DNA from: Bryobacterales bacterium | GTDB lineage: Bacteria; Cyanobacteriota; Vampirovibrionia; Obscuribacterales; Obscuribacteraceae | Length of the DNA: 13,853 bases | Reading direction: 5' to 3' | Assembly (NCBI GenBank): GCA_903970295.1 | Contig: CAJCHQ010000391.1 | Span: 1-13,853, forward strand | Shown here: piece by piece, positions 6,930 to 13,698 of the stretch | How the letters are laid out: each line of letters begins with the position of its first letter | Position numbering within the stretch: position 1 is the stretch's first letter | Notes under the pieces: generated by a model | The model's database searches: none | Seen by the model: the letters and a program-made list of their open reading frames with translations, nothing else | Told to the model about the DNA's origin: nothing | Program-made: the position numbers and the translations under genes

Positions 6930-7889
6930 ATGACTAGAATCTTTCGAATTGAACGTTTAGCGGGACATTCCTTTCTATTGCTGATTTCAATGATGTTCAA
7001 TTTTCAGCTAACTGGTTTCGCAGCTGACAGTGAGACTTTGTTTTTTCCAAGCGATCGCTCTTTCGGTTCTCTCTACACGATAGTAAGTTCGCTAGTAACT
7101 GACGGAATTATTTTGCATCACCCTCACTTTGCGGTTGCGAAAGGCGCAGTAAAGGTGCTCCCGAATCAGAAGCTGCGATTGGAGCTGAGCTACAGCGGAG
7201 CGGAAGACCCGCGGGCTCTGCTCAAGTTGAAAGGCAATAGTCTGATTTCCATAGATTGCCGGGGCGTTGATAACTTTACCGACAAAACCCTGCTCGTTAT
7301 CTCGCAACTAAAAAATCTAATGGAGTTGAGACTCGATACCACCGAGATAACTGATCGCGGCATGGCCTCGCTCAAGGGCATGGTTAACCTGAGAGATCTG
7401 GACGTCGAAAAAACATTGGTGACTGGGGCCGGAATTTCTCAATTGAAAGGCATGAACTCATTGCGTCGACTAAAAATTGGTTTCAACCGCCTCAGTGACG
7501 ATTCGATGGTTAATCTGGAAACTCTCCAGGTAGAGTTCCTATCCGTCCCGTCTAGCCAACTGAGCGATCAGGGACTCAAACATTTGGCAAAACTGAAGTC
7601 ATTGCGAGGACTAGACATTTTCGATAACAAGAAAGTGACAAACAAAGGTATGGAGTATTTGACGGAACTTCCCAATCTGTGGCACCTCTCGGTGTATGGC
7701 ACCGCAGTCGATACCGGAGCGCTTCCTTCCTTGAAGAAGATGAAAAATCTCAAACGCCTGGTTGTTGATGGTCGACGGCTAACGCTCAAGGATCTGGCGA
7801 TATTCCGGCAGGCGTTGCCTGGCTGCGAGGTTTCGCAACATGAACCACGCGGCAATATCGACCTGGATGTATTAACTCCGCTGCATTGA
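6930..7889 (+). CDS. Exported leucine-rich-repeat protein
   Basis: 319 residues from the ATG at 6930. This start gives a good signal peptide: basic MTRIFRIERL, then hydrophobic SFLLLISMMFNF and GFAA before Asp33. The frame is open to a TTG at 6849, but those 27 residues lack signal character and neither start has a strong Shine-Dalgarno. Residues about 126-303 hold roughly seven leucine-rich repeats of about 24 residues with the pattern L-x-x-L-x-x-L-x-L-x-x-T-x-I/V-T/S-D-x-G-M/L, for example LMELRLDTTEITDRGMASLK. This ribonuclease-inhibitor-like LRR subtype forms a curved protein-binding surface. No enzymatic domain is seen; a secreted or periplasmic binding role is likely. A HIP1 octamer lies at 7051-7058. 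The 3' end converges on the gene ending at 7905. Confidence 0.85.
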   Translation: MTRIFRIERLAGHSFLLLISMMFNFQLTGFAADSETLFFPSDRSFGSLYTIVSSLVTDGIILHHPHFAVAKGAVKVLPNQKLRLELSYSGAEDPRALLKLKGNSLISIDCRGVDNFTDKTLLVISQLKNLMELRLDTTEITDRGMASLKGMVNLRDLDVEKTLVTGAGISQLKGMNSLRRLKIGFNRLSDDSMVNLETLQVEFLSVPSSQLSDQGLKHLAKLKSLRGLDIFDNKKVTNKGMEYLTELPNLWHLSVYGTAVDTGALPSLKKMKNLKRLVVDGRRLTLKDLAIFRQALPGCEVSQHEPRGNIDLDVLTPLH

Positions 7890-7891
7890 TT

Positions 7892-7915
7892 CTGGATTTT
7901 GATTCTAAAATTCAG
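7892..7915. terminator. Hairpin in the convergent gap, possible bidirectional terminator
   Basis: CTGGATTTT, loop GATTCT, AAAATTCAG: a nine-pair stem with one G-U pair. It starts three bases after the LRR stop and covers the last codons of the minus-strand gene. The T-rich side is part of the stem and no separate U-tract follows on either strand, so function as a terminator is moderate to weak. Confidence 0.45.
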
Positions 7916-8510
7916 CCGAGATGATTGAGCACTCTCCCGAAGTCTTATCGCGAATCGGCTTGCCATCGACTCCTGCACCCCATACGGCAAAAAGATTTTC
8001 GGTGTTGTGAATGATCGTAATCGTTCCCGGCATTGCCTGCCATCGTTGCGGAGGTGGTTTGCGCGATGCAGCTATTCGTGAAGTGGAAAGGCTGGCGTCG
8101 GCAAGAATGCGCACGCAAACATGTTCTTTGTCGCAGCCAGGCTGCGCATGTTCGGCAGCGAAGGTGGGATCATCTGCGGCTGTATTTTCAGGGAAGCCGA
8201 AATATGGGTTAGCACCGGCCAGGTCTTCTAACTTCTCAACAAGATTTTTGTTTTCCTGCCCATCTTCGGGAAAAGAGCCGAAGCGCAGGCGATCGCTTTT
8301 GAATCGATCTGCTACCAGTTGCATTTTCTCGAGGAGTTGACTATCGGCTTTGTCTGCCAGTAACTGAGCTCGCGCAATGTGATGATATAGCTCGAGTGGT
8401 GGCCGCTTAGGACTGTCTGCGCTTGCACTACCAGCGGTGGCAAAGCAAAAAGCCCAGCCTTGCCAGCACGAGATGCTAATGAGCAAAAGGGTATGGGCTT
8501 TTGACGGCAT
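7905..8510 (-). CDS. Exported protein with pseudopilin-like C-terminal motif
   Basis: 201 residues. Residues 1-31 form a signal peptide with a hydrophobic core around 8-25 ending GSASA before Asp32. The next stretch (about 38-98) is helical and charged. It is followed by NPYFGFPENTA at 101-111 and, near the end, FAVWGAGVDGKP at 174-185. An NPY segment followed by a Y/W-S/G-x-G-x-DG-x-P segment is typical of the C-terminal half of GspG-type pseudopilins, but the prepilin N-terminus (Gly-Phe-Thr-Leu-x-Glu) is absent, so membership is only suggested. Three cysteines (126, 132, 194) could form a disulphide outside the cytoplasm. The gene starts 32 bases after the stop of the 92-residue gene and probably shares its transcript; no good ribosome-binding site was seen. 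Confidence 0.7.
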   Translation of the reverse strand: MPSKAHTLLLISISCWQGWAFCFATAGSASADSPKRPPLELYHHIARAQLLADKADSQLLEKMQLVADRFKSDRLRFGSFPEDGQENKNLVEKLEDLAGANPYFGFPENTAADDPTFAAEHAQPGCDKEHVCVRILADASLSTSRIAASRKPPPQRWQAMPGTITIIHNTENLFAVWGAGVDGKPIRDKTSGECSIISAEF

Positions 8511-8542
8511 TTATTGTGTGGTGTTGACCTGGCCGGTACGAA

Positions 8543-8821
8543 TCAGTGCTTGCGGCTCTGCTCTGCAGCTTCGAGTTCATTCAGCCACTGGCTGGGAAGT
8601 TCGATGGTTTTCTTACCTTCCAGGATAGCCATCTCCTTCAAATCCCAGAGGCGGTCGAAAACACTGTCGTGCGTGCGGTCGGCTTTGGCGCCGTGCATGG
8701 TTGTGAACATTCGGTTCAGCTTATCTTTCAACTGAACGGTTTCCACAGAAATCATCGCTTCTGCTTGAGAACGATCTTTTGCTGACGCGGCTTTAGAGCC
8801 AGTACTCTTGGAACTGCCCAT
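8543..8821 (-). CDS. Small helical hypothetical protein, 92 residues
   Basis: The start at 8821 is well supported: AGAGGAGAT lies about eight bases upstream. The first 22 residues (MGSSKSTGSKAASAKDRSQA...) are Ser/Ala/Lys-rich and probably disordered. The rest is charged and helical, with VQLKDKLNRMF, FDRLWDLKEMAILEGKKTIEL and a terminal helix LPSQWLNELEAAEQSRKH. There is no signal peptide, membrane segment or recognised family. It is the first gene of a two-gene minus-strand unit with the exported protein at 7905-8510. An inverted repeat at 8857-8883 sits in its upstream region and could control it. Confidence 0.7.
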   Translation of the reverse strand: MGSSKSTGSKAASAKDRSQAEAMISVETVQLKDKLNRMFTTMHGAKADRTHDSVFDRLWDLKEMAILEGKKTIELPSQWLNELEAAEQSRKH

Positions 8822-8856
8822 GGCTATCTCCTCTCTCGGTCTAATGGATATTCCCT

Positions 8857-8883
8857 CTTGACCGGGCGACTTAAGCGGTCAAG
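8857..8883. repeat. Perfect eight-base inverted repeat, possible operator
   Basis: CTTGACCG (8857-8864), 11 bases, CGGTCAAG (8876-8883). It lies upstream of the minus-strand gene starting at 8821 and immediately before the truncated hipA. As DNA it resembles a dimeric regulator site; as RNA it would form a short hairpin. It also marks the edge of the deleted hipA region. Confidence 0.4.
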
Positions 8884-9406
8884 GGTGATTCCGAGATATT
8901 TTTATTTTTGGAAGCAGCCCGCTCAAATCGGTGCTTTGGCGCATTTTGATTATAATCAGCCGGCTGCATATTCTTACGAGCAAGCGTTTCAGGTGCTAAA
9001 GCAGTTAGGACTGCCGATGTCTGCGACGGAAGAATTGTTTCGGCGCATGGCATTCAACGTCCTCGCCCGCAACCAAGATGATCATGTAAAGAACATTGCA
9101 TTCCTGATGAATAAGGAAGGTCAGTGGCGCTTATCTCCGGCATTTGACGTGACCTACGCTTACGATCCGGCCAACAAATGGCTGGGCAAACATCAGATGT
9201 CTTTAAATGGCAAAAGAGATGGTTTCGTTCTTGGTGACTTTGAGGAGTGTGCTAAGACCATATCTCTTAAGCGCGGGCTCGCCAAGTCGATCCTAAGTGA
9301 GGTTCAGAGAGCCGTATCTGGCTGGAGCAAAATAGCCGATGAGTCCGGAGTGCCACCAGGCAGAAGCAAAAAAATTGGTGACACGCACCGAAGGTTCGAC
9401 GTATGA
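8858..9406 (+). pseudogene. hipA: 5'-truncated hipA-family toxin kinase (C-terminal domain only)
   Basis: From about base 8921 the frame reads a clear HipA C-terminal domain: GALAHFDYNQ, AYSYEQAFQVLKQLGLP, then the catalytic loop RNQDDHVKNIAFLM (Asp74/75, His76, Asn79 counted from a TTG at 8858) and the metal-binding SPAFDV (Asp97). KHQMSLNGKRDGF and a normal C-terminus HRRFDV follow. HipA proteins are serine/threonine kinases of about 400 or more residues that inactivate glutamyl-tRNA synthetase or similar targets. Here the N-terminal half with the nucleotide-binding loop and lysine is missing, the first 20 residues of the frame have no family resemblance, and no HipB antitoxin gene is nearby. 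It is most likely a decayed remnant of a toxin-antitoxin module. Confidence 0.85.
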
Positions 9407-9427
9407 TTCGCCGGTGAATTATTGGAA

Positions 9428-9440
9428 AACGTGTCACGTT
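9428..9440. repeat. Palindrome AACGTG-T-CACGTT
   Basis: A 13-base perfect palindrome around a central T, between the hipA remnant and the TPR gene at 9542, about 100 bases before that start. It is a candidate operator for the downstream two-gene unit, or a leftover site of the hip module. A TATATT hexamer lies at about 9493, without a convincing -35. Confidence 0.35.
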
Positions 9441-9541
9441 GCTTCAACCTGCGAAATGCGTAAAACACGATAGCTTTGTTGGCATGCTAAGCCTATATTG
9501 GAAATTACAGAGATAAACTCAGTGGCAGCAGGTAGGCAGCT

Positions 9542-11548
9542 ATGAAAGTAATTTACAGACGGCTCCTACTATTCATCACTCTCTCACTGATCGTGTCAGG
9601 GAATGTCGTCGCCCGTGCTCAGGAAGAAGGCATTTCCGCTGACGAGGCACTGAAATACAACCGGCTGGTCGCCGCGAGCACAGAGTCGATAGCAAAAAAT
9701 CCACAAGACGCCAACGCCTACCGGAGCCGCGGTTGGGCTTATGGACACCTCAAGCAATTTAACAAACTCATTAGCGACTGCAACCAGTCCATAAATCTGA
9801 ACCCAAAAGACAGCCGCAGTTATGCGGTTCGAGCTTGGGGTGAAATCGTTTGTGGACAAGACGCCAAAGCCACTGGTGATTTGACAAAAGCCGTAAGTCT
9901 GGATGGAACGGATGCTATCTCTCGCTGGAATAGGGCATACATTTACGACCATGAACGACTGCTACAAAAGGCGATCGATGACTACACCCAAATTATTCGC
10001 TTGCGCCCCGGAGACGCCGATGCATATGCAGCGCGTGGATATGATTACGTGTACTCAGGTGAGTATGGGAAAGCAATCGCCGATTGTACGAGGGCATTAG
10101 AGTTGCTGCCCAAAGCGCCAACCACAAGTGTTCCTGCAAATGCCCGCATTAAAGCCGAAATATATGCCAGCCGGGCAGTTGCTTACTGCGATATTTGTGA
10201 ATACCAAAAAGCTATTGATGACAGCACTTCAGCTATCACATTAGATCCCACTTGTAGCAGAGCATTCTTGATCCGTGGTTCAGCCTATGGTAGCACTGGG
10301 CATTTGTCTGAATCCACGAAAGACTGCACGCAGGCGATAAAACTTGCTCCTGAAGACTCAGTCAGTTATGCGAACAGGGGACTGAACTACGCGGATTTGG
10401 GTCTGTATCGACAAGCCGTTAGTGACTACAATCAAGCGATTCAAATCCGTCCTAAAGTTGGAGCATATTACGCCGAGCGGTGCGCCTCTAATGAAAATCT
10501 TGGAAATTACGAGTGTGCGATAGCTGACTGCAATGCAGCGATCCGGCTCACTCCTAACAGTCCCAGAAACTTCGCAGCTACAGTGCACCGAGAGCGCGCT
10601 TACAGAATGCTGCGCTTAAAAGCCTCTATTGAAAGTGTCTTCGCTAGCTTTGCCGATGGAGATTATTTTTCAACGATGATCAATGTGTCCAAGACTATAT
10701 TTAATTTTTACGATAAATGGTGCGGACTCGCCCTGTTCCCTCAGCTGCTTTTAGGCGCTCTGGTCCTGTTTGCTGCACGCCGCAACCACCGATCGAAATC
10801 GGAGGCTAGCCGTTTTGTTCTATTCAAAAGTAGAGCCTTTGTAATCACTAGTGGACCACCGCCCAAATATAAATTTTCCGTCAATCAAACGTTGAGATTG
10901 GCATACAGATCTGTTTGGGCGTCAATCAGTCTGTTATGCGCTACTCTACTCATGTGCTGGTGCTCAGTCGATCCAATGTTCAAAGACCTAATACACACCT
11001 CGCTCAACGCGAATTTAAACTTCGACTCGATAGTGCCAATTGTTCTTGAAGTTTTTTTTGCAGCCACTGTCAGTGCTGTTTTATTTGGCGTCTCAGACGG
11101 GTTCTTTATTTTGAGCAAGAAATTTTTCGAATGCGGAAACTTTGTGATTGCACCTGGCCGCACGATTGTGAACACATGCTTTTTTGGCGCGGTACTTCTC
11201 ATCCTATTACCTCTTTTGAGCATTTTCATTTGCCCAAAAGTTTCTCAAGAATTCGCCATGATTTCGGAAGCCGGTACAATTTGCACCGTACTTAGTGGAA
11301 CTTTTGTTTCCATGGCTGGACTCACCGTTGCTCTGCTTTTTAATACTCACATCGTTACAGGTGAAAGTGGGGTAAATCTCGCAAACGACTGTGCTCTTTT
11401 GAGGAGCCCTGCATTCTGGACAATCGGAGTAAACAAAGAGTCTGATGAGCGTTTGCGCGATTTGATCGGTTTGTGTTTAGCAATCGGAGATTTCGACAGC
11501 GGATGCCTGCTCTCGAAGATACTTCTGCAGCGCATTGAGTTACGATGA
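9542..11548 (+). CDS. Exported TPR protein with C-terminal multi-helix membrane domain
   Basis: 668 residues; AGG about eight bases before the ATG supports the start. Residues 1-26 form a signal peptide (RRLLLFITLSLIVSG ... ARA). From about 57 to 340 there are eight TPR units, many ending D-C/Y-T/N-x-A-I-x-L-x-P, for example IDDYTQIIRLRPGDADAYAA. The C-terminal third holds about five hydrophobic segments (near 397-412, 455-475, 497-519, 541-564, 577-600) and a soluble tail of about 68 residues. Positive clusters (RRNHRSK after segment 1, SKK after segment 3) fit a periplasmic TPR array with a cytoplasmic tail. The membrane domain matches no family I recognise. The next gene starts three bases after the stop, so the two are translationally linked. 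A role as a membrane-anchored binding or assembly scaffold is inference. Confidence 0.87.
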   Translation: MKVIYRRLLLFITLSLIVSGNVVARAQEEGISADEALKYNRLVAASTESIAKNPQDANAYRSRGWAYGHLKQFNKLISDCNQSINLNPKDSRSYAVRAWGEIVCGQDAKATGDLTKAVSLDGTDAISRWNRAYIYDHERLLQKAIDDYTQIIRLRPGDADAYAARGYDYVYSGEYGKAIADCTRALELLPKAPTTSVPANARIKAEIYASRAVAYCDICEYQKAIDDSTSAITLDPTCSRAFLIRGSAYGSTGHLSESTKDCTQAIKLAPEDSVSYANRGLNYADLGLYRQAVSDYNQAIQIRPKVGAYYAERCASNENLGNYECAIADCNAAIRLTPNSPRNFAATVHRERAYRMLRLKASIESVFASFADGDYFSTMINVSKTIFNFYDKWCGLALFPQLLLGALVLFAARRNHRSKSEASRFVLFKSRAFVITSGPPPKYKFSVNQTLRLAYRSVWASISLLCATLLMCWCSVDPMFKDLIHTSLNANLNFDSIVPIVLEVFFAATVSAVLFGVSDGFFILSKKFFECGNFVIAPGRTIVNTCFFGAVLLILLPLLSIFICPKVSQEFAMISEAGTICTVLSGTFVSMAGLTVALLFNTHIVTGESGVNLANDCALLRSPAFWTIGVNKESDERLRDLIGLCLAIGDFDSGCLLSKILLQRIELR

Positions 11549-11551
11549 TAG

Positions 11552-12547
11552 ATGGATAAGAATGCCGTCAAGTTAAAGTGGTCAGTTACGCTTATTCCTG
11601 AAAGCCCGCCAATCATTGCCAAGGCTAATGCGGCAGGCTTTAGAATGAAAAGTCTGTTTGGCTATTCGCAAAATTTTTCCGTCGCGTCTAAGGCCGCTTC
11701 TTCTTATCCCCTTTCAGTGTACAAGAAGTTGGAAACTGCAAACTGTCCGCCGAGCGGGGACGTTGTATGCGTGGAAATGAATAACGCCTCTTATGGTCAG
11801 CTACGATCCCACATTCAGCCAGGTACTATTGGTATCTCCTTCAAATATGCGGGTTCTGTTTACCCCACAGTAAATTCTGTAACCGAGGGTTCGTCGGCTG
11901 CTGCCGCGTCAATCGAAGTTGGTGACCAGATTTTGTCGGTTGATGGTGTTCCAGCTCCAATGGTGGGTCGGATCAGGTTGCTGAAATTACTTCGCGGCTC
12001 CGACGGTTCACGAGTTAATGTGTCGATAGCGCGTCACGGTTCATCAAAAGATTATGTTCTTCAAAGAGTGTCATCCCCTGCGCAAAATGTGCCGGTGCCG
12101 CCAATTCAAAATTTCGATTACGTTATACCGGTTCGAGGTAACCCCTTCTTCTTAAGGGAGGCTGCTGAGAGGGCGCCCTTAGTCGTGGAATTTTACAAAA
12201 CGACTTCTGATAAACGAATCGACGATTTTATCGCAAACAATGCGGACCTCAACAGCGATCAGGTCAGCAACATTGACATGTTCGGCGTAGGGGTTCCGGT
12301 AGCAGTGAAACTCGCTGTCGACTTGAGAAAACTGCAAGTAATCAGATTCGATCTCGATGATGCACGCAATAAGACTTTATACGAGAGTTTAGGGTTGGAT
12401 GGCGTTCCGAGCTATGTTTTTGTGCTGAGCGCCAAGGAATTCCTAGTTGACGACCTAGACATAATTCGTTCTAGATTGGCTGATGACGAACTATTTTCTA
12501 AGATGAAATCATGTGTTTTATTTCGAGAAATTGAACCCGAGCAGTAG
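11552..12547 (+). CDS. PDZ domain plus degenerate thioredoxin-like domain protein
   Basis: 331 residues. The ATG lies three bases after the TGA of the TPR gene and has no good Shine-Dalgarno, so re-initiation by the same ribosomes is likely. Residues 91-172 are a PDZ domain: GTIGISFKYAG, the turn SSAAAASIEVGDQILSVDGV, then LRGSDGSRVNVSIAR. Residues about 205-310 look like a thioredoxin fold: PLVVEFYKTTSD, KLQVIRFDLDD and GLDGVPSYVFVLS with the cis-proline position at Pro286. The redox Cys-x-x-Cys is replaced by T-T-S-D, so a disulphide role is not expected. There is no signal peptide or membrane segment, so it is probably cytoplasmic, able to meet the tail of the upstream protein. The thioredoxin assignment rests on pattern only and is less certain than the PDZ. 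A hairpin follows at 12561. Confidence 0.82.
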   Translation: MDKNAVKLKWSVTLIPESPPIIAKANAAGFRMKSLFGYSQNFSVASKAASSYPLSVYKKLETANCPPSGDVVCVEMNNASYGQLRSHIQPGTIGISFKYAGSVYPTVNSVTEGSSAAAASIEVGDQILSVDGVPAPMVGRIRLLKLLRGSDGSRVNVSIARHGSSKDYVLQRVSSPAQNVPVPPIQNFDYVIPVRGNPFFLREAAERAPLVVEFYKTTSDKRIDDFIANNADLNSDQVSNIDMFGVGVPVAVKLAVDLRKLQVIRFDLDDARNKTLYESLGLDGVPSYVFVLSAKEFLVDDLDIIRSRLADDELFSKMKSCVLFREIEPEQ

Positions 12548-12560
12548 ACCGGCTAGAACT

Positions 12561-12588
12561 CGAGGAGACTGGAAGTTCAGCCTCCTCG
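12561..12588 (+). terminator. Hairpin after the PDZ gene, probable terminator
   Basis: CGAGGAG, A, CTG, loop GAAGTT, CAG, C, CTCCTCG: a seven-pair stem, one A-C mismatch, then three more pairs, beginning 14 bases after the stop at 12547. The nearest T-run (CTTTTT) is about 15 bases further on, so it is an imperfect intrinsic terminator. Confidence 0.5.
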
Positions 12589-12656
12589 CTCATTAACGCA
12601 AGTCTTTTTCGTCTTGATCATGCAAATACCAACCTGTTGCATCGATCTTCTCAAAA

Positions 12657-12683
12657 GAACCGCAACCATTTGGTTCAGTTTTT
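12657..12683 (+). terminator. Second weak terminator-like hairpin
   Basis: GAACC (12657-12661), ten bases, GGTTC (12672-12676), then AG and TTTTT (12679-12683). The stem is only five pairs, but the T-run is well placed. It may back up the hairpin at 12561. Confidence 0.35.
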
Positions 12684-12705
12684 AGACTGAAATAGAGCGA
12701 GGCGA

Positions 12706-12810
12706 ATGTCCGCCACCAGCGATCCGATTGCTGAGACCGGAAACTCTAAGTTTGTGGTTTTTGTTGACCAGACCGAGGGCAAATTTAGTCTCCTCAACCT
12801 GTCCGAGTAG
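12706..12810 (+). CDS. Possible very small protein, 34 residues
   Basis: ATG 12706 to TAG 12810, with GAGG five to eight bases upstream. The peptide runs MSATSDPIAETG, then NSKFVVFVDQTEGKFSLLNLSE; its middle looks like a beta-strand pair. No family was recognised, and a frame this short can occur by chance. It is the most plausible coding sequence on the plus strand between 12548 and 13273. If real, it would be an isolated small gene or the remnant of a larger one, since the frame continues with protein-like sequence after the TAG (about 22 more codons). Confidence 0.25.
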   Translation: MSATSDPIAETGNSKFVVFVDQTEGKFSLLNLSE

Positions 12811-12877
12811 ACTTGCAGCTGCTTCGACGGAATTGTTACTGCGCCGCCTGGTGTCCAGCAAGTCCCTTCCTCGTAGA

Positions 12878-12979
12878 TTATAGAAGCGTCTTTCGGCTCT
12901 TGCAGCCTTTGGTTTTCAGTTCATCGAATTCGGAACGGTGCTCTTTGAAAAGCGCAATAATTTCATCATGAGAGGCCAG
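12878..12979 (-). pseudogene. Protein-like open frame without a start codon
   Basis: On the minus strand, in the same frame as the gene ending at 12995 but after two stops (12995-12997 and 12980-12982), 33 codons are open to a TAA at 12878. They read SHDEIIALFKEHRSEFDEL, then KTKGCKSRKTLL, a convincing charged helix with ordinary codon use, but only CTG could start it. It may be the 3' end of a decayed gene, or chance. Confidence 0.25.
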
Positions 12980-12994
12980 TCAGCCCTTATCAAA

Positions 12995-13273
12995 TTATTC
13001 GATGCCCATCTCGCCGCAGCCTGCCAAATAATGCCACTGTCCATAATTTGAAACCACGAACAGCGTAAGAACGACTATATACTGGGCAATCGAACATCTT
13101 TGATATTTTCTCGCTATCGAGAAATAGCCAATTAGAAGGGCTGACAGGATTAGGCTGAAAGTTAACCAGGCGCCCGCATTGGAGAAGGACTGGTTGACGA
13201 CTCGAATGAAAATGAAATAGAGTGCTGCCGCTATACTGGCCAGCATTTCACTAATGCCGAGTAATTTTGACAT
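12995..13273 (-). CDS. Small three-helix membrane protein, unknown function
   Basis: 92 residues with three hydrophobic segments at about 8-24, 33-53 and 61-77. They are separated by basic loops (RVVNQ, ARKYQR), and a short polar tail contains HYLAGCGEMGIE. It is probably an inner-membrane protein; no family was recognised. The ATG at 13273 has only a weak GAG about 14 bases upstream, so the start is uncertain. It is the only sizeable frame on either strand between 12548 and 13560 and stands without close neighbours. A protein-like frame lies just downstream at 12979-12878. Confidence 0.5.
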   Translation of the reverse strand: MSKLLGISEMLASIAAALYFIFIRVVNQSFSNAGAWLTFSLILSALLIGYFSIARKYQRCSIAQYIVVLTLFVVSNYGQWHYLAGCGEMGIE

Positions 13274-13593
13274 AATTTGTTTACTCAGGTCTCGGGCAAT
13301 TATCTAAGCCAATACTATGTTTGCGTTTGCTTGATTTGAATACGTGTTTCCCGATGATGTTTTCTTAGGTGGGTGGCTTTTTTAAGTCCATAAAGGCACC
13401 ATTTACGGTGTCAAACGGTGCTCTGTTCTATTTGGTTAAAGTGTGAACCGCTCCACAGCTCTGCTCCCAGCCCGCCAAAATTAGCCGCAACAAAAAGTCC
13501 GATGTGGTTGACCGCACCTGGTGTTATCGCTCATCTCTACGTGAAGATGCTGTGAGTCACAGCCTTGTTTCAAAACTCCGTTGACGCAGTTAG
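13274..13593. other. Intergenic stretch with no supported gene
   Basis: Open frames here are short and have no domain character. A plus-strand frame ending at the TGA 13553-13555 reads MWLTAPGVIAHLYVKML near its end, but it has no ribosome-binding site and cannot be supported. GGCACC (13396-13401) can pair with GGTGTC (13408-13413) in a weak stem. No tRNA, IS element or repeat array is visible. Confidence 0.5.
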
Positions 13594-13698
13594 GACGGCG
13601 GCGAAAATCGCTCCGGTAAGTATCAGCGCCGGCGCGGGTATATTCAAGAAGAACCTCAGTGGAGCCCTGATCACCTTTCCTCGCCTGGAATCCGGTAC

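Noticed and set aside
7568..7990. 140-codon minus-strand frame opposite the LRR gene
   Set aside because: It is antisense to clear LRR coding sequence, and its Ser/Arg-rich composition is typical of a shadow frame.
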